A stretch of 64,000 nucleotides of DNA from Agapetus fuscipes (GCA_951799405.1 OX637332.1:16683001-16747000); one strand, 5' to 3'; counted from the stretch's first letter, positions 37,859 through 50,384 are shown. Notes: generated by a model not told the origin, from the sequence alone. Numbers and translations: made by a program.

Positions 37859-40530
37859 GTAAAATTACAAATAGAACTAAATTAACAGATAACCAATTAC
37901 AGCAATTAAAAACAATAGAAAATGATTTCAAGGACATCTCTTATGAAAAAATAGGCTTAGGATGCACAAACCTCATTGAACACAGAATTCAGACAGAAGG
38001 TCCTCCAATAAAACAAAAGTATTATCCACTCAGTCCAGCAAGACAGAGACAGGTTAACACAGAGTTAGATAAAATGTTAAAAGAAGGTATAGTTGAACAA
38101 TCCAAATCTTCGTGGTCCAGTCCTGTTGTGATTGTAATTAAAAAGGATGGAACGCCTAGATTTTGTTTGGACTCTAGAAGACTCAATGAAGTAACAAAAC
38201 GAGATAACTATCCCATTCCAAATTTAAATCAAGTTTTAGCAAATTTACGAAATGCCAAATATATCTCTTCAATAGATTTAAGCAAGGCGTTTTGGCAAAT
38301 TCCACTAGAAGAATCGTCCAAAGAAAAAACTGCCTTCGTCGTACCAAATAGAGGGTTGTTTCAATTCACAAAAATGCCGTTCGGTTTAAAAAATTCAAGT
38401 TCTGAAACACAGCGTTTATTAGACAAGTTATTTGGACCTAAATTTGATACTAACATATTTTGTTATATCGATGACTTAATTATTATTAACGAAGATTTCA
38501 ATTCACATTTAAATTTATTAAAACAAGTTAAAAATATATTACAAGAAGCAGGGTTAACGGTAAAATTTTCAAAATGTGAATTTTGCAAAGATAGTTTAAA
38601 ATATTTGGGATACATTATTGATGAAAATGGATTAAGGCCAGATTCAAATAAAGTCAAGATTATAGAGGAATATCCTTCACCGAAAAATGTAAAACAACTA
38701 CGAATGTTTTTAGGTTTGGTAGGATTTTATAGAAAAGTTATACGAAACTGCAGTGAGATATCATATCCACTAAATAAATTATTGAGAGGTAAAAAAGGTC
38801 AGAACAATTTTAATTGGTCAAAAGAATCTGAGGATGCATTTAATAATTTAAAATTAGCCTTAAGCACAGCCCCTGTATTAATATGTCCGGATTTCACAAA
38901 AGATTTTTTTTTACACACTGATGCCAGTAAAAATCAAGTAGCTTCAGTATTAAACCAAAATATCAATGGGTCCGAAAAGCCAATAGCATATTTTTCAAGA
39001 AGTTTGACAGTTAGAGAACAAAACTATTCGACATCAGAACGTGAGCTTCTTGCCATTGTAGAGTCAATAGAACATTTTCGATCTTATCTAGATGGGATGA
39101 AATTCAAGGTAATAACTGATCATATGGCATTAAAATTCTTGAATAAAATATCAAATCCAACAGGTAGATTAGCAAGATGGGCCATGAGACTTTCACAGTA
39201 TGAATTTGAGATTGAGCATAGAAAAGGGAAAGAACATACAGTGCCAGATGTATTATATAGGATTCCTGGTACTAAAGAAATGGAAGTAATAAATTCAAAT
39301 ATTGCAGATCCTTGGTATAATAATATCGCAGAAGGATGTACAAAAACACCATACAAATACAAAAAATTCAAAATGGTAGATAATAAATTATTTAAACTAA
39401 TAAATGATGATAATCCTTTCACAGAGGAATATAATTGGAAAGAGATACCTATTATAGACAATAGATTAACTATAATAAAGAATCATCATGATAATGGACA
39501 TGTAGGTATTTTTAAAACTTATAAATACATATCAAGATGTTACTATTGGAAAAATATGTATGCAGATATAAAAAGTTTTATAAATAAATGTCAAAAATGT
39601 AAAATGTATAAGCCGAATAATTTACCTCCAGCAGGAAAAATGGAAAATAGAAAAAGAGTGGATAGACCGTTAAAAATGCTGAGTATTGATTTGATAGGAC
39701 CATTACCAAAATCAAGTACGGGCTATATACATATATTATCAATAATAGATGTTTTTACCAAATATTGTTGGTTATTTCCTTTAAGAAGAGCAACTACAGA
39801 AGAAATAGTAAAATTAATAGAAAATAAAATATTTTTAACAGAAGGAGTACCGCAAACGATAATAACAGATAATGGAAAGAATTTAAAGTCTAATGCATTT
39901 AAAGATTTTATGTACTCATATGGAGTACAGAAAATATTTTATACAACTTTATATACTCCCATGTGCAATAATGTAGAGACATATAATAGAACAATAGGAT
40001 ACACATTAGCTATTTTTGTTGAAAATGAACAAAGAAAATGGGATACTTTTTTAGATTCAGTACAAAGCATAATAAATAATACAGTCAATTTAGCAACAGG
40101 ATACACACCTAATGTATTAGCAAGAGGTAGGGAGATTGTACTAAATGGTGAAATTCATGGTGAAATAGTAAATGATGAAATAGAATCAAAGGAAGATTTA
40201 GATAAATATAGAGATATGCATAAAGATAAAATGAAGGAATTAAACACATTATACAAAATTGTAACAGAAAATTTATGGGATGCATATAATAAAAATGCAA
40301 ATTATTATAATAAAGGTAGATCAAATCGTGTCTATGATCAAGGGGATATTGTATGGCGTAAAAATTTCATACAATCAAATGCAGGGAAATACTTCTGTAT
40401 AAAGTTGGCTCCAAAATTTGTCAAAGCCAGAATAGAAAAGAAAATTAGCAAGATAGTCTATGTATTAAAAGATATAGACACAAATGTTATAAATAAATAT
40501 CACATCAAGGACATAATCAAATTAGATTAA
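37822..40530 (+). CDS. Pol: reverse transcriptase, RNase H, integrase (gypsy)
   Basis: The frame is open from 37822 and the first ATG is at 38074. The protein from that ATG has 818 codons. RT: SPVVIVIKKDGTPRFCLDSR, YISSIDLSKAFWQIPL (Asp), KMPFGLKNSSSETQRLL, NIFCYIDDLIIINEDF (catalytic YIDD), YLGYIIDENGLRPDSNK. RNase H: FFLHTDASKNQVASVL, STSERELLAIVESIEHF, FKVITDHMALKFL. Integrase: zinc finger NHHDNGHVGIFKTYKYI plus CQKCKMYKPNN, core LSIDLIGPLPKSSTGYIHIL (Asp), QTIITDNGKNLKSNAF (Asp), and CNNVETYNRTIGYTL (Glu). The C-terminal part (YDQGDIVWRKNF) matches the GPY/F-type end region loosely. No stops or frameshifts were seen, so this polymerase looks intact. It overlaps protease by 37 bp in the -1 frame, suggesting -1 frameshifting, but no textbook slippery heptamer is obvious. 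Confidence 0.95.
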   Translation: MTYSNSKNISELGKITNRTKLTDNQLQQLKTIENDFKDISYEKIGLGCTNLIEHRIQTEGPPIKQKYYPLSPARQRQVNTELDKMLKEGIVEQSKSSWSSPVVIVIKKDGTPRFCLDSRRLNEVTKRDNYPIPNLNQVLANLRNAKYISSIDLSKAFWQIPLEESSKEKTAFVVPNRGLFQFTKMPFGLKNSSSETQRLLDKLFGPKFDTNIFCYIDDLIIINEDFNSHLNLLKQVKNILQEAGLTVKFSKCEFCKDSLKYLGYIIDENGLRPDSNKVKIIEEYPSPKNVKQLRMFLGLVGFYRKVIRNCSEISYPLNKLLRGKKGQNNFNWSKESEDAFNNLKLALSTAPVLICPDFTKDFFLHTDASKNQVASVLNQNINGSEKPIAYFSRSLTVREQNYSTSERELLAIVESIEHFRSYLDGMKFKVITDHMALKFLNKISNPTGRLARWAMRLSQYEFEIEHRKGKEHTVPDVLYRIPGTKEMEVINSNIADPWYNNIAEGCTKTPYKYKKFKMVDNKLFKLINDDNPFTEEYNWKEIPIIDNRLTIIKNHHDNGHVGIFKTYKYISRCYYWKNMYADIKSFINKCQKCKMYKPNNLPPAGKMENRKRVDRPLKMLSIDLIGPLPKSSTGYIHILSIIDVFTKYCWLFPLRRATTEEIVKLIENKIFLTEGVPQTIITDNGKNLKSNAFKDFMYSYGVQKIFYTTLYTPMCNNVETYNRTIGYTLAIFVENEQRKWDTFLDSVQSIINNTVNLATGYTPNVLARGREIVLNGEIHGEIVNDEIESKEDLDKYRDMHKDKMKELNTLYKIVTENLWDAYNKNANYYNKGRSNRVYDQGDIVWRKNFIQSNAGKYFCIKLAPKFVKARIEKKISKIVYVLKDIDTNVINKYHIKDIIKLD

Positions 40531-41170
40531 AAAAAAAAAAACATATTTTCATGTGTATGAAAAATTTGAGGTGATGCATGATACGGTGAAAGTTGATATA
40601 AAAGTGATCAGTGAAAGAATGAATTATGAAACATTGCATGAATGAAGGTATGAAACATAAATTAAACAAAGTATTACATATGAAGGTAAAGTTTTTTTAA
40701 AAAAAATTGATGGACTGATAAATTTATTAATGAAAAATAAATTTGAAATAAATTTAAATATTGGGAAAGATGTGATACATGTTAAAAAAAAAAAGTTATT
40801 TTAATGAATTGATTAATAAACTGGTGAATGTTTATTATGTATTGTTATTTGATTATTTTGAATTGTTGAATTAAGTATTTAAAAAAAAAAAACAAATATT
40901 TGTTTATAATATTGAATATGAAATTTGTGTTAAAAAAAAATATATTAATTTTAGTATGAAAATAATTGGTATTGTTAAAAAAGGTATTAATGACTGAATA
41001 ATGTATCAGAAACAGGTTTTTTTTTATTTTCATATTTTTGAAATTTATCCTTAAAATAAAACAAAATATGTGGCGCCGGCTGAGCATTATGATACATTAT
41101 TTACTCATTGTAAAAGAAAAAAAAAAAAAAAATTGGGAATTTTTTTTTTTATGAGAGGAAGGAGGTGTAT
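40531..41170 (+). other. gypsy 3' non-coding region and polypurine tract
   Basis: About 640 bp of very AT-rich sequence with no envelope frame. The purine tract GAGAGGAAGGAGGTG (41152-41166) just before the 3' LTR is the plus-strand primer site. Confidence 0.8.
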
Positions 41171-41434
41171 TGTAACGAGATGGATTTGTTTGTTAGGTAA
41201 AATGGAACATGAGATTTGAATTTGAATGAAAAGGAAAACAAAAGAATATAAAAGAGAGAGAGGAGAAGCTTGACAGGCGGGATAGCCACAAGCCTGTGTA
41301 ATTAAGAATAGTTAATATTATTGTGCTGTGGTTTATTGTGTATACATTGTGAAAGGAATAAAAGTAAACATATTAAAGTGGCTGTTAATTATTAATTGTG
41401 TCAATCAGCAGGACAGAGAGGAAAAACCCTCACA
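41171..41434 (+). repeat. 3' LTR
   Basis: 264 bp, identical to the 5' LTR, followed by the GTAT duplication. Confidence 0.95.
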
Positions 41435-41839
41435 GTATACATAATACTTTTGCGTTTTAGATTTTCTTTTTATTGGTAGATACACTTTCAACATGTGTAA
41501 GAGCGAAATAGCATACACCTGATGGAGCACGATATGATCTTTTTAGCGTTAATAAATCTTAGAAGATAATATTATTTATTTTATTTAGCAATACATTAAG
41601 ACTCGCTGCACGTACTTATAGCTTATAGTATTATTTACTAACGTGCACTAAAATAAGCATTACTTATTTACATACTTACTTAATCCAGTGTGCAAGGCAT
41701 TAAGGCTCAGGGTCTCCCGCACCACAATCCTCCACGACTTTCTGTCTTGTGCCGCTTCCCTCTATGATTTGTTTACTCCTAGAACTGCCGTGTCGGCCTT
41801 GACATTGTCTGCCCACCTGGGCTGGAAGTCTCATCACAA

Positions 41840-41969
41840 ACGGTAATTCTTACCTACCGAATATCGGTAATATTTGTATGAAGACCTGTCAATCCAAGAT
41901 GGCCGCAAGTGAACAGCTGATTAGTCTTCATACAAATTTTACCGATATTTGGTAGGTAAGAATTACCGT
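41840..41969. mobile_element. 130 bp TIR MITE
   Basis: Arms of about 45 bp: ACGGTAATTCTTACCTACCG and its inverted partner ending GGTAAGAATTACCGT. The centre CCAAGATGGCCGCAAGTGAA is shared with copies in the MITEs at 7816 and 15705. No coding capacity. Confidence 0.8.
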
Positions 41970-43171
41970 GATAAATAATAATGATAAATAAATAACCGTG
42001 ATAATAAATAATGATAAGTACATTGAAAAATAATCTTGAGATTTCTGATGAGAGCCCTGAACCATCCAAGTGGACTGGCCCGGAGGGTTTACCATCCAAA
42101 AAAAAAACTGATTATCTTGGAAGTCCTCTGCAAGTAGTACTAACTACATACATGTCCAGCCCACTGAAGTATTCTTGATTTCATTACTGACACGATGTTT
42201 GACTCCTGAAATATGGACTTCAAATAGTTCTTGCGCAAGAAATAACACTACAAAAAATAATGAAATACAATTAGAAGTTTAAAAGAAAATGTATTTATAA
42301 AGTACAATGATTTTTTTCTATTCCCATTCGGTAATGTACTTAATACAAAATATCTAACGGTATCACAATGCCAATGTACTTTTACAAATTATTTGTTTAT
42401 AAAATATTCCAAAGTGTATCATTTTTAAAAAGGAAGATTAGAAATCTGTAAAGGAAAATTATTCCAGACATTTTCACCACAACAAATAAACACGTTCATA
42501 ATCAAAGCCCATGATAAATTGCACGTTCTGACAAAGGAAAGGTTTTAATTACTTCAAATGGACGTGTACATTATAATGCCGATTATTTTTTATTATATTT
42601 CATGGTCGTACAAAAATTATTGTATGCCACTGCACTTAATTAGTCATTCTAACACTCGTGTTACATACCCGTAACGCTGTTGATATTCACTATTTTTTAC
42701 ATTAAAAAAATACAAATTATGATTCTCCCTCATGATGGTGTGAGGACCGAAAAGTTTAAACTTATAGTAAGTAATGAATACCTTATGAGGTTAGTGCATA
42801 TTGGTATATTCACGAAAGTTGAATGCGATAAATTTAAGTGCATTTCTTTACAATTCAAGTGCCAATATTATCTTTAAAAAATTACTTGAAAATATTATGG
42901 TGGTAGACTTTCCTTATAAAAAAATAACGTTTATTAGTGCTAAGAATAGAAAGCCGTGGGCGTAATTAAACACATACATATACATATCGTCTTTTAAAGC
43001 AAGCGACAAATAACAATATACTAGCTTCATCTTGATCTTACCAGGGATTTATTTTGTGACATTAATTTGACTATTTGTGTTTATACAAGGATTACCGAAA
43101 AAATACAAAGAATTAATGAAAAACACACTTTAATTGTTTGCTTTGACGCGCTTGTTATTAAAATATTTATT
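41970..43171. other. unassigned, no gene recognised
   Basis: AT-rich with a short 65-codon open frame (42680-42877) of no recognisable type. No repeats shared with the rest of the window. Confidence 0.45.
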
Positions 43172-43395
43172 GATTCCTTGACTTATAGGTTGGTATGAGG
43201 CTGACCACCCACACTGTAAAAAATGGTTCACTTTGCCAATGTCACCCTTGTGTCAGGGAAAGGTCGGCAAAAGTGATAAGATTTATGTTCATTTGAGGTT
43301 TGGATTTTATTTGTGTGTACACATTCAGCATTTGTAAGTGCGAACTACACGTGTTTGTTTGTGGGCATGCATTACAACTTAGATTATAGATAGAT
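43172..43395 (+). mobile_element. X-SINE copy
   Basis: Starts GATTCCTTGACTTATAGGTT and ends TTACAACTTAGATTATAG. Confidence 0.82.
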
Positions 43396-43424
43396 TGATC
43401 AACGCAACTATTATGCTGCACACT

Positions 43425-43690
43425 TGCTAGCTGAAAGGGTTCACACGTGGCGAGTGGAACCTATTTACCGTTACTGGGAAGGGTAAGACTTACGCCAACT
43501 ACCTCCCACAAAGTGAGGTCGGGAGTTGGAAATCCCCATTTTTCAACTGAAGTGGCTAGCGTAAGGCCAGCCCATTTACCCGTAAAAATAAATAGGCCCT
43601 GAATCGCCACATGTGACCCCTTCGTGGATAACGCAGGTAAGAATTTACACTGTATGTGTAGCCTAGTTGCGTTGCCTAGCAATTATAATA
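43425..43690. mobile_element. inverted pair of SINE family A 3' parts
   Basis: 43430-43530 reads as a minus copy end (GGTTCACACGTGGCGAGTGG, AACCTATTTACCG). 43525-43685 reads as a plus copy end (CAACTGAAGTGGCTAGCGTA, ACCCCTTCGTGGATAACGC). No tRNA head on either. Confidence 0.65.
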
Positions 43691-44754
43691 AATGCATGGA
43701 ATCCCTTTGCGTACAACTTAAATTTACTTTCTGCAATAAACCGTCTTAGTAAACTTGGTCAACCGGTTTATATTGGAATGTATTATAATATGCTAAGAAC
43801 AAATGTATGTACGTACATCTATCTTCGATTCATTACGACATTAGAATACAAGCGCATTTGTGTGATATACACGTAGATAATTCTTTTAAAAAAATGACCG
43901 TACAGTTGCAAATAGACGTGTTGTGATTTTAGACTTTATCGTGATAATAAATAAGGGGTTTTCTTGTTTAGCGTATTATTAATTACTTAATATCTTTTGA
44001 TAGCTTACTAAGATTCATTTGTGATTGGCAAACATGTTTATCAACTTTCACTAATATTCTTCTCAATTTGAAAAAAAATATTAGTATGTACTATCGTAGA
44101 GAATAATATTATTTTTTGGGTCATCATTTACTTGTTCAACCAAGGCCATACTTCATAGCATTCACTTCCTACGGTTTAATTGTATTTGAAATATTTCATA
44201 CTTAAGACTTCAGGTTTATTTATTGTGTATAAAAGAATGACTGTAAAACCAGACAAATCAGTTTTTTTTAATTTTGTAAAATGTAACAAAATTGTATTAT
44301 TTGGTGGATACCATTTTTTAATAACAATTATTTTGATTATTTATTGATTTTTTGCTGACGGTGCTTTAATCTTTATTCCTTGATAATTTTGGGTTTCCTA
44401 AAAAAGTCGTCAGTAGGTACTTACTGCGGTAAATTAAAAAAACAACAGTCTTAAAAAGCCGTCCCCGCTAGTCCCTAGATTATATAATGGATAATATAGA
44501 TTGAAATATTAGTCAAAATATGTGGATAAGAATGTTAATATTATACCAAAACCTTTTATGCTAAGTTGTAGATATTTGATAATGTGCAACGGATACCCAA
44601 CCATATACTGTATTAATATAGGCTTTTATTTTTTCACAAAAAAACTTTTATTGAAAATATTGTATTAAAAAATGTCTTGTTATTCGGAATCTTTCCGTCC
44701 CTTCAGTTTCCAAGGCAGAAATTTGTTTTTTTGTTGGTGGATTTTTTTTTCTCA
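43691..44754. other. unassigned, no gene recognised
   Basis: AT-rich, with no repeat boundary or coding region seen. Confidence 0.45.
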
Positions 44755-45005
44755 TTGACTTATAGGTAGGTATGAGACTAAGCCCCCATGCTGTAAAAAC
44801 CACTTATGTCAATGTCACTCCTGTTTCTGGCAAAATCAGCAAGAGTTGCAAAGTATATGTTCATTTGAGGTTTGGTTTATTTTGTAAGTGCACATGCCGA
44901 ATGTCACAAGTGTAGGCGCTAACTATGACCTGTCTACTTGTTGGTGTGCATTAAACATGAGTCTTAAATGTTAATTTATATTTGTAACTTGGATTGTACA
45001 TAGAT
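44755..45005 (+). mobile_element. X-SINE copy
   Basis: Diverged: CATTGACTTATAGGTAGGTA at the start, GTAACTTGGATTGTACATAG at the end. Confidence 0.7.
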
Positions 45006-46529
45006 AGATTGATTTCAAAAATTAAAAATAACTAAATGTTTTTCTATAGAGGAAATAAAAACCGTATAAAATATTAATACTTCTTCAATTTCTGTGCGTA
45101 AGTAAACTAACATTTTCAGCGTTAGCATAGCGATTTATACTGAAAGAAAATGATGTACTTTCGAGTGGGTAGATTTTTTTATCAATATAATATAAAGTCA
45201 CATTTACGTCATCGTTGAAAATACCGAGCCTTAGTATTGTTTCTAATACGACACATATACCGTAAAGTGTTCGGAGAATATTTACGTATAAGAATGTGGA
45301 GCAGTAACTTTATAGATAAATAAATTGCATTTTGAAGTATCCTACTAATCATATCGTCTTTAGTAAAAAAAAAAAAAAAAAATGCTTATTTTATATAGCG
45401 AATTAAAAATAAGGAATAATTCCCATTGAAATGCACGTTTTTCGAAATCATTAAATTTGGCCAGCCCTGTATTGGGTTAATGCATTCGTTAAGTTATTTT
45501 GGGCCAGTCGTATCGTATTCTATTTCGGCCAGTTTCTCAACACTGTTAGTTCTAAGTCTCTTCCGCCAGCCAATGCTTCACCTCGCCAATATAAAGTTAA
45601 TACTAGAGTGCACATTTCCTATTGAATGTATGTAAACAGTCAGTACTAGAGCATACTTCCTTCGCAGAGTAATAAACAGTATATAAATGCAAATAAAATC
45701 AGCTCCAATCTTGTGGTGACTGTATATCATACTCGCTTCTTACAAAAGATATAAATATTATATGTGCTAGTCAAGTAAAAATATTGTTCTTATTCACACA
45801 GCCTTGCAATATGAATTTTACATTTAAATACTTGTTTATTAATATTGATCCCTGAAAGTATTATATTTGTGTATACTAAGCGCTATTAAAAAAGCAATTA
45901 TTTTGATAAAATAGATGTGAAATATTTCATACAAAGTGGTTAAAAAAACAGTGACTCTAAAGTTGTTCACAAGTTTTTTTTTTTTTTTAAAGTCGTTTAT
46001 CCTTCTGCGTCAGCTATCTAAGTATGATATAAACCTGTAATAAATCTTTCTTAATACTTAAATAGTAATTAATCAGTCAATTATCATTGGTATTTTTTTA
46101 AACGCGGGGATTATTATTTTTTAATTCGTCTATGACTGCTTTCCCAAAGAAGTTTTTTGGTGAGTAAATTGTGTTGTACCATTTTATTTGTATCATTCCT
46201 TTAATTTATTGGGAATTCTCAAACATTTCAGTATTTGAAACGTATGCCTTGTTTTTATAATTGGAGATTATTAGTATTGGGATGCTTCATTGTCTACCTG
46301 AACATGAGATTGTCGTCATAGACATGAATGCTAGAGATTTACATTGTTTATTAACACGTATTTATTCAAGTGATTTATTTGATCATGTATACAACTGAAA
46401 TCAGTGACCCAGGATAATTATCACACCTGGAGGGCTATCATAATTATTATTATGAGATTAACGATATTGCCATAATCTAATTAATCCGAATTTGTTATTT
46501 TTTAATCATCGTGTACCTAATGTTGATTT
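45006..46529. other. unassigned, no gene recognised
   Basis: AT-rich with poly(A)/poly(T) runs near 45366 and 45978. Plus ORF 45426-45635 (69 codons) has no recognisable domain. Confidence 0.45.
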
Positions 46530-46870
46530 TTAATGTTGGCGGTTTATTCATTAATAATTTAATGTTATATTTTTTGTATAGATTTCCTTTTAAGGTTTTG
46601 TGTATCTGAATGTTATTTATAATTGGTATTTCTTGACTTTTGGTTGGTATCAGGCTGACCCCCCATACTGTAAAAACGGTTCACTTTGCCAATGTCAACA
46701 TTTTTCTAGGATGGTCGGCAAAAATTGCAGGGTTTATGTTCATTTGTGGTTTGGTTTTAATTTGTAATTTAGCATTTGTAAGCGCGAACTTTTACGTGTC
46801 TGTTTGTGAGCATGCATTGCATATGAGTTTTGAATGTAAATATATCTTTGCAACTTAGATTACAGATTAA
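46530..46870 (+). mobile_element. LINE 3' UTR fragment plus X unit
   Basis: 46530-46626 matches the LINE 3' UTR (TTTAATGTTGGCGGTTTATT, GTATAGATTTCCTTTTAAGG). The X unit follows from TTCTTGACTTTTGGTTGGTA to GCAACTTAGATTACAG. This is a LINE-derived, not free-standing, copy. Confidence 0.75.
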
Positions 46871-47416
46871 AGTGTTCATACACAAGAAGATTTGTTCATT
46901 TTTGTTCACGGTTTTCTTTTTTAGCAACGCTTGCCGCCTTTACCGAAAACAAATATTATGTGGGCAAAATTGAGCAAAAAATATGAGTTTCAATCTATAA
47001 TCTCTGAATATCAAATACATTTGAATTATTGCAACAGTTATTTACTATTAACTACAATCCATAATATCTGAATATAATTTTTTATTGATCTCCGGCTAAT
47101 CAAAAATTGTTTTTAAATCGATGAAATTGATGAAATGTTTGTAAATTCTATGAATGGCATGAAACTTATATATTTTTTGGTATATTAAACATACCTAATT
47201 GATCAAATTCTATGTGGATATAAAATTTAAAAAATTAAATTAAAGTAGGTTCCTATAGCGAATTTACGAGTGTACTCAAATTATTTAAAAAGATCGTTCA
47301 CTCATTGTGTATTTTTAATTACTGATACAACAATTATTTGCATCAATAACTGAACATGAATTTTCTTACCCTTCCTGATTTTATAAGCGCAAAAAAAGAC
47401 TGAAAGATAATGCATG

Positions 47417-47605
47417 TCACCCCTGTTACAGGGAAGGACGGCAAGAGTTGCAGGGTGTATGTCCATTTGAGATTTGGTTTTTATGTTGTAGGCTCACATG
47501 AGGCATGTGCAAGCGCAAACTTGTACATGTCTGGTTTGTGAGAATGCATGTAATGTGAATCTCCAATGTAACATGTCTTTGCAACTTAGATTAGATTAGA
47601 TTAGA
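47417..47605 (+). mobile_element. X-SINE subfamily II, partial
   Basis: Starts at TGTCACCCCTGTTACAGGGA (5' part missing) and ends with three TTAGATTAGA-type repeats. Confidence 0.7.
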
Positions 47606-48826
47606 TGCATCATTTGAAAAAACACATATAATATATCCAAAATATAATTGAAAGTAGATAGGTATACACACGTTGGTATGAAAAATAGTTTATGCATTAG
47701 TTATAGAGGTAGAACATGGTTGTTTCCTGCTGTTTTCACAAATTACTGTTATCACCATTGATAATTTAAAACGATGAGATGACCATTTTTTCAACGACGT
47801 GTTATTTTTTTGTAATTTGCATTCATGTAACATACAAATCATGATGATTCACCATGCCCATTGACAGTCTATTGTCAAGGCTTGAGACTCAATGAAAAAA
47901 TAACTTTCAATGTTTGTCTTCAATGCAAAATGATAATAATTATTTAAACTCGTCACAGTCCGGTGGATTGATAATATGGTTGAAGCAATAATTTCAAAAT
48001 TATACTCTTTTGACGATTCGCAAGATTAAAAAAAAACTGTGATGTACATATTTTCATAACAAATATCAGAAAATAAAATTCACGAATTGATTGAGATATT
48101 TTTATCCTTGCTCTATTTTTTTTTTGTAGTTTACAGATTTTATAGATCTTGATTTTTATTTTTTTCTTGTCTGTTTATCTTGTGAAATTAATAATAATAA
48201 TAATAAGCTTTATTGTACACCACAAATAAATTACATTAATATTATATACAAAAAGAGACATTTGTACAATGTACAAATAATTTTAAATATATGTAAAGCA
48301 ATTCCCACATTATCGTGCTTTATGGTTTTTCTTAGCTCAGATTTTGTAGAATGTACTTAACTAGGGGCTACGCCCCGTGGCTGCTACGCAGCCCAACCCC
48401 TTAACATTTGAAGAATCTGTATATTGCGCATAGTTTACTCACGTTAAAATTCGTAATATTAAAAAAAACATGTAAAATAAAAACATGCAGTTTTTGTAAA
48501 AGAAAATTTAAATTTTGTAGGCTTTGATAAAATAAAATTTACGGAAGCTTACCATTCAAAAATTCAAAGACAGGGATTATCCCGCATTGTAAACGGTTGT
48601 ACATACTGTTATAGATACATCAATAGTGTATGCAAATCTTGATTTAATATCAATATTTCCATATTCTCATTTGCCCACCCTATGATCTGTCATTCATCGG
48701 GATTATCATGCACCGTAAATCGTTATAGATTTTATCAGAATAAGTTAATCGACACTGTTAGAAAATATCGATTCGATATAGGAAGGCACATCGATATATG
48801 AATGCCATTAAAAATATATCGGAAAT
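47606..48826. other. mostly unassigned; short LINE-like end at 48189
   Basis: 48189-48215 is a TAA repeat joined to AGCTTTATTGTACACC, the inverted 3' end common in insect non-LTR elements. No coding sequence remains, and the 3' extent of that fragment is unclear. GGGGCTACGCCCCGTGGCTG near 48365 is a small hairpin-like word. Confidence 0.4.
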
Positions 48827-49550
48827 CTGATAGATTGGTATGAAACTGAACCCCATGCTGTATACACCTAGTTCACTTTTGCCAATGCCACCCTGGCTTC
48901 CGGGAAGGGCGTAGGGCGGTTCGTGTGAGGTTTGTTTTTTGTGCACATGCAGCAAGTGTAAACACGATCGTGCTTGCTTGTAGGACTGCATGTAATATGA
49001 ATCTTAAATGTACAATACCTTTGGAACTTTCGTTGAATCATATGTTGGCATGAGGCTGACCACCCTGTAAACAATGATTCACTTTGCGAATTTCATCCCT
49101 GTGTCAGGGAAGGTCGCCAAGAGTTGCAGGTCTTATGTTCATTAAAGATTGGGTTTCTATGTTGTTAGTCCACATCTAGCATTTGCAGGCGTGAGCTTAT
49201 AGGAACGGGTCTGCTTGTGGGAATGCATTTAATATGAATCTCAATTTAATATATCTTTGCAACTTAAATTATATAGACCTAAACTAAATAATTTCCTCGA
49301 CTTATAGGTTAGTATGCGGCTGACCACCCATACTGTAAAAAATGGTTCACTTTGCAAATTTCACCTATTTTTGAGGGAAGTTCGGCAAGAGTTGCAGGGC
49401 GAATGTTAATTTGATATAAGGTTATTATGTTCTAAGTCATCATGGGGCATGTGTAAACGCGAACTTATACCTGTCTACTTGTGGGAATGCATTTAATATG
49501 AATGTCAAATGTAATGTATTGTGCAACATAGATAATAGATTATATAGGTA
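48827..49550 (+). mobile_element. three head-to-tail X-SINE copies
   Basis: Copies at 48827-49030, 49033-49270 and 49292-49550, all plus. Each has the GGTTGGTATGAGGCTGACC-type start (diverged in the first) and an AACTTAGATTATA-type tail (diverged). Successive insertion at the tail of an earlier copy would explain the arrangement. Confidence 0.75.
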
Positions 49551-49680
49551 TTAGGTAGTATATCTCTCAAAAAGCTTGTACGTATTTGAAAATATTTGAT
49601 GAGAAAAAATAATAACTGATAATTTTGTTGAAAAATTATATGCAAAATCTTCTTCTGCCATGATCTGTATTTCTAAAAAC

Positions 49681-49892
49681 TGGTTTGCGTCCCCGCTCGA
49701 ATTTTTAAATATTTATTAGAGAACGCAAAATAGATCGATGAATTGCATTCCTTTCAAATTTATTAAAAAAAAGGAACAAAGAAAAAAAAAATAAAAAACA
49801 AAAACAAATATTGCATCTCCAGGCCCGAACCCGGGTCCTTCTGCATCAAAGACGCGGACGTTACCGCTAGCCCACGACGCCCTTGCGGGGTA
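49681..49892 (-). mobile_element. tRNA-derived SINE, family C
   Basis: Minus copy. The head has box A-like GTGGGCTAGCGGTAACG and box B GGGTTCGGGCC, then an AT-rich body with a poly(T)/poly(A) stretch at 49767-49800. It is a different tRNA-like head from families A and B. Confidence 0.7.
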
Positions 49893-50035
49893 GTGAGAAA
49901 ATTGTTGTACATATTCAGAACGTTTTTCCAGGCATATTTATTATCGTTTACTGTTATTTTCGCGAACTACATAATGTTTACATCGACAGTGTTTAAAAAT
50001 ATCGATTAAAAATAGAGATATCGACAGCGCGACAG

Positions 50036-50105
50036 TACACGTGTCTGCTTGTGGGAATGCGTGTAATAAGAATCCTGAATGTACTATATCTTTGCAACTT
50101 ATTTG
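50036..50105 (+). mobile_element. X-SINE 3' fragment
   Basis: CACGTGTCTGCTTGTGGGAA to ATATCTTTGCAACTTA only. 5'-truncated. Confidence 0.65.
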
Positions 50106-50384
50106 AAATTCTTATGTTGTAAGTTCGCATGCGTTAAATTTCATGAATCTCATTTTTCAGAATCAGAATTTCATTCATCAGTTTTTTTTTTGTCAAAAAT
50201 TATATTTGTTATGAATTGAGTTAATGTGCTTATGTTAATGCCTCTATGTTCTAATTTATGTACATAGTTTTGTATGTAAAAAATATTTGTTTAAAAATAG
50301 GATAGCGCCTCTATATAATTACAATTTCTATACATAAAATATGAGGTTTGTATCGCTTAAATACATTTTATTTTCACACACTGC

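Larger units (their letters stand above)
35705..41434 (+). mobile_element. Ty3/gypsy LTR retrotransposon, recent insertion
   Basis: A 5730 bp element. The two LTRs (264 bp each) are identical base for base and start TGTAAC and end CTCACA. The 4 bp GTAT is duplicated on both sides (35701-35704 and 41435-41438). Order: LTR, primer site, gag, protease, RT-RNase H-integrase, purine tract, LTR, the gypsy gene order. There is no envelope ORF. Identical LTRs imply a very recent insertion. Confidence 0.97.

Noticed and set aside
40531..41170. Envelope gene of the gypsy element
   Set aside because: No open frame of useful length; the region is AT-rich non-coding sequence ending in the purine tract.
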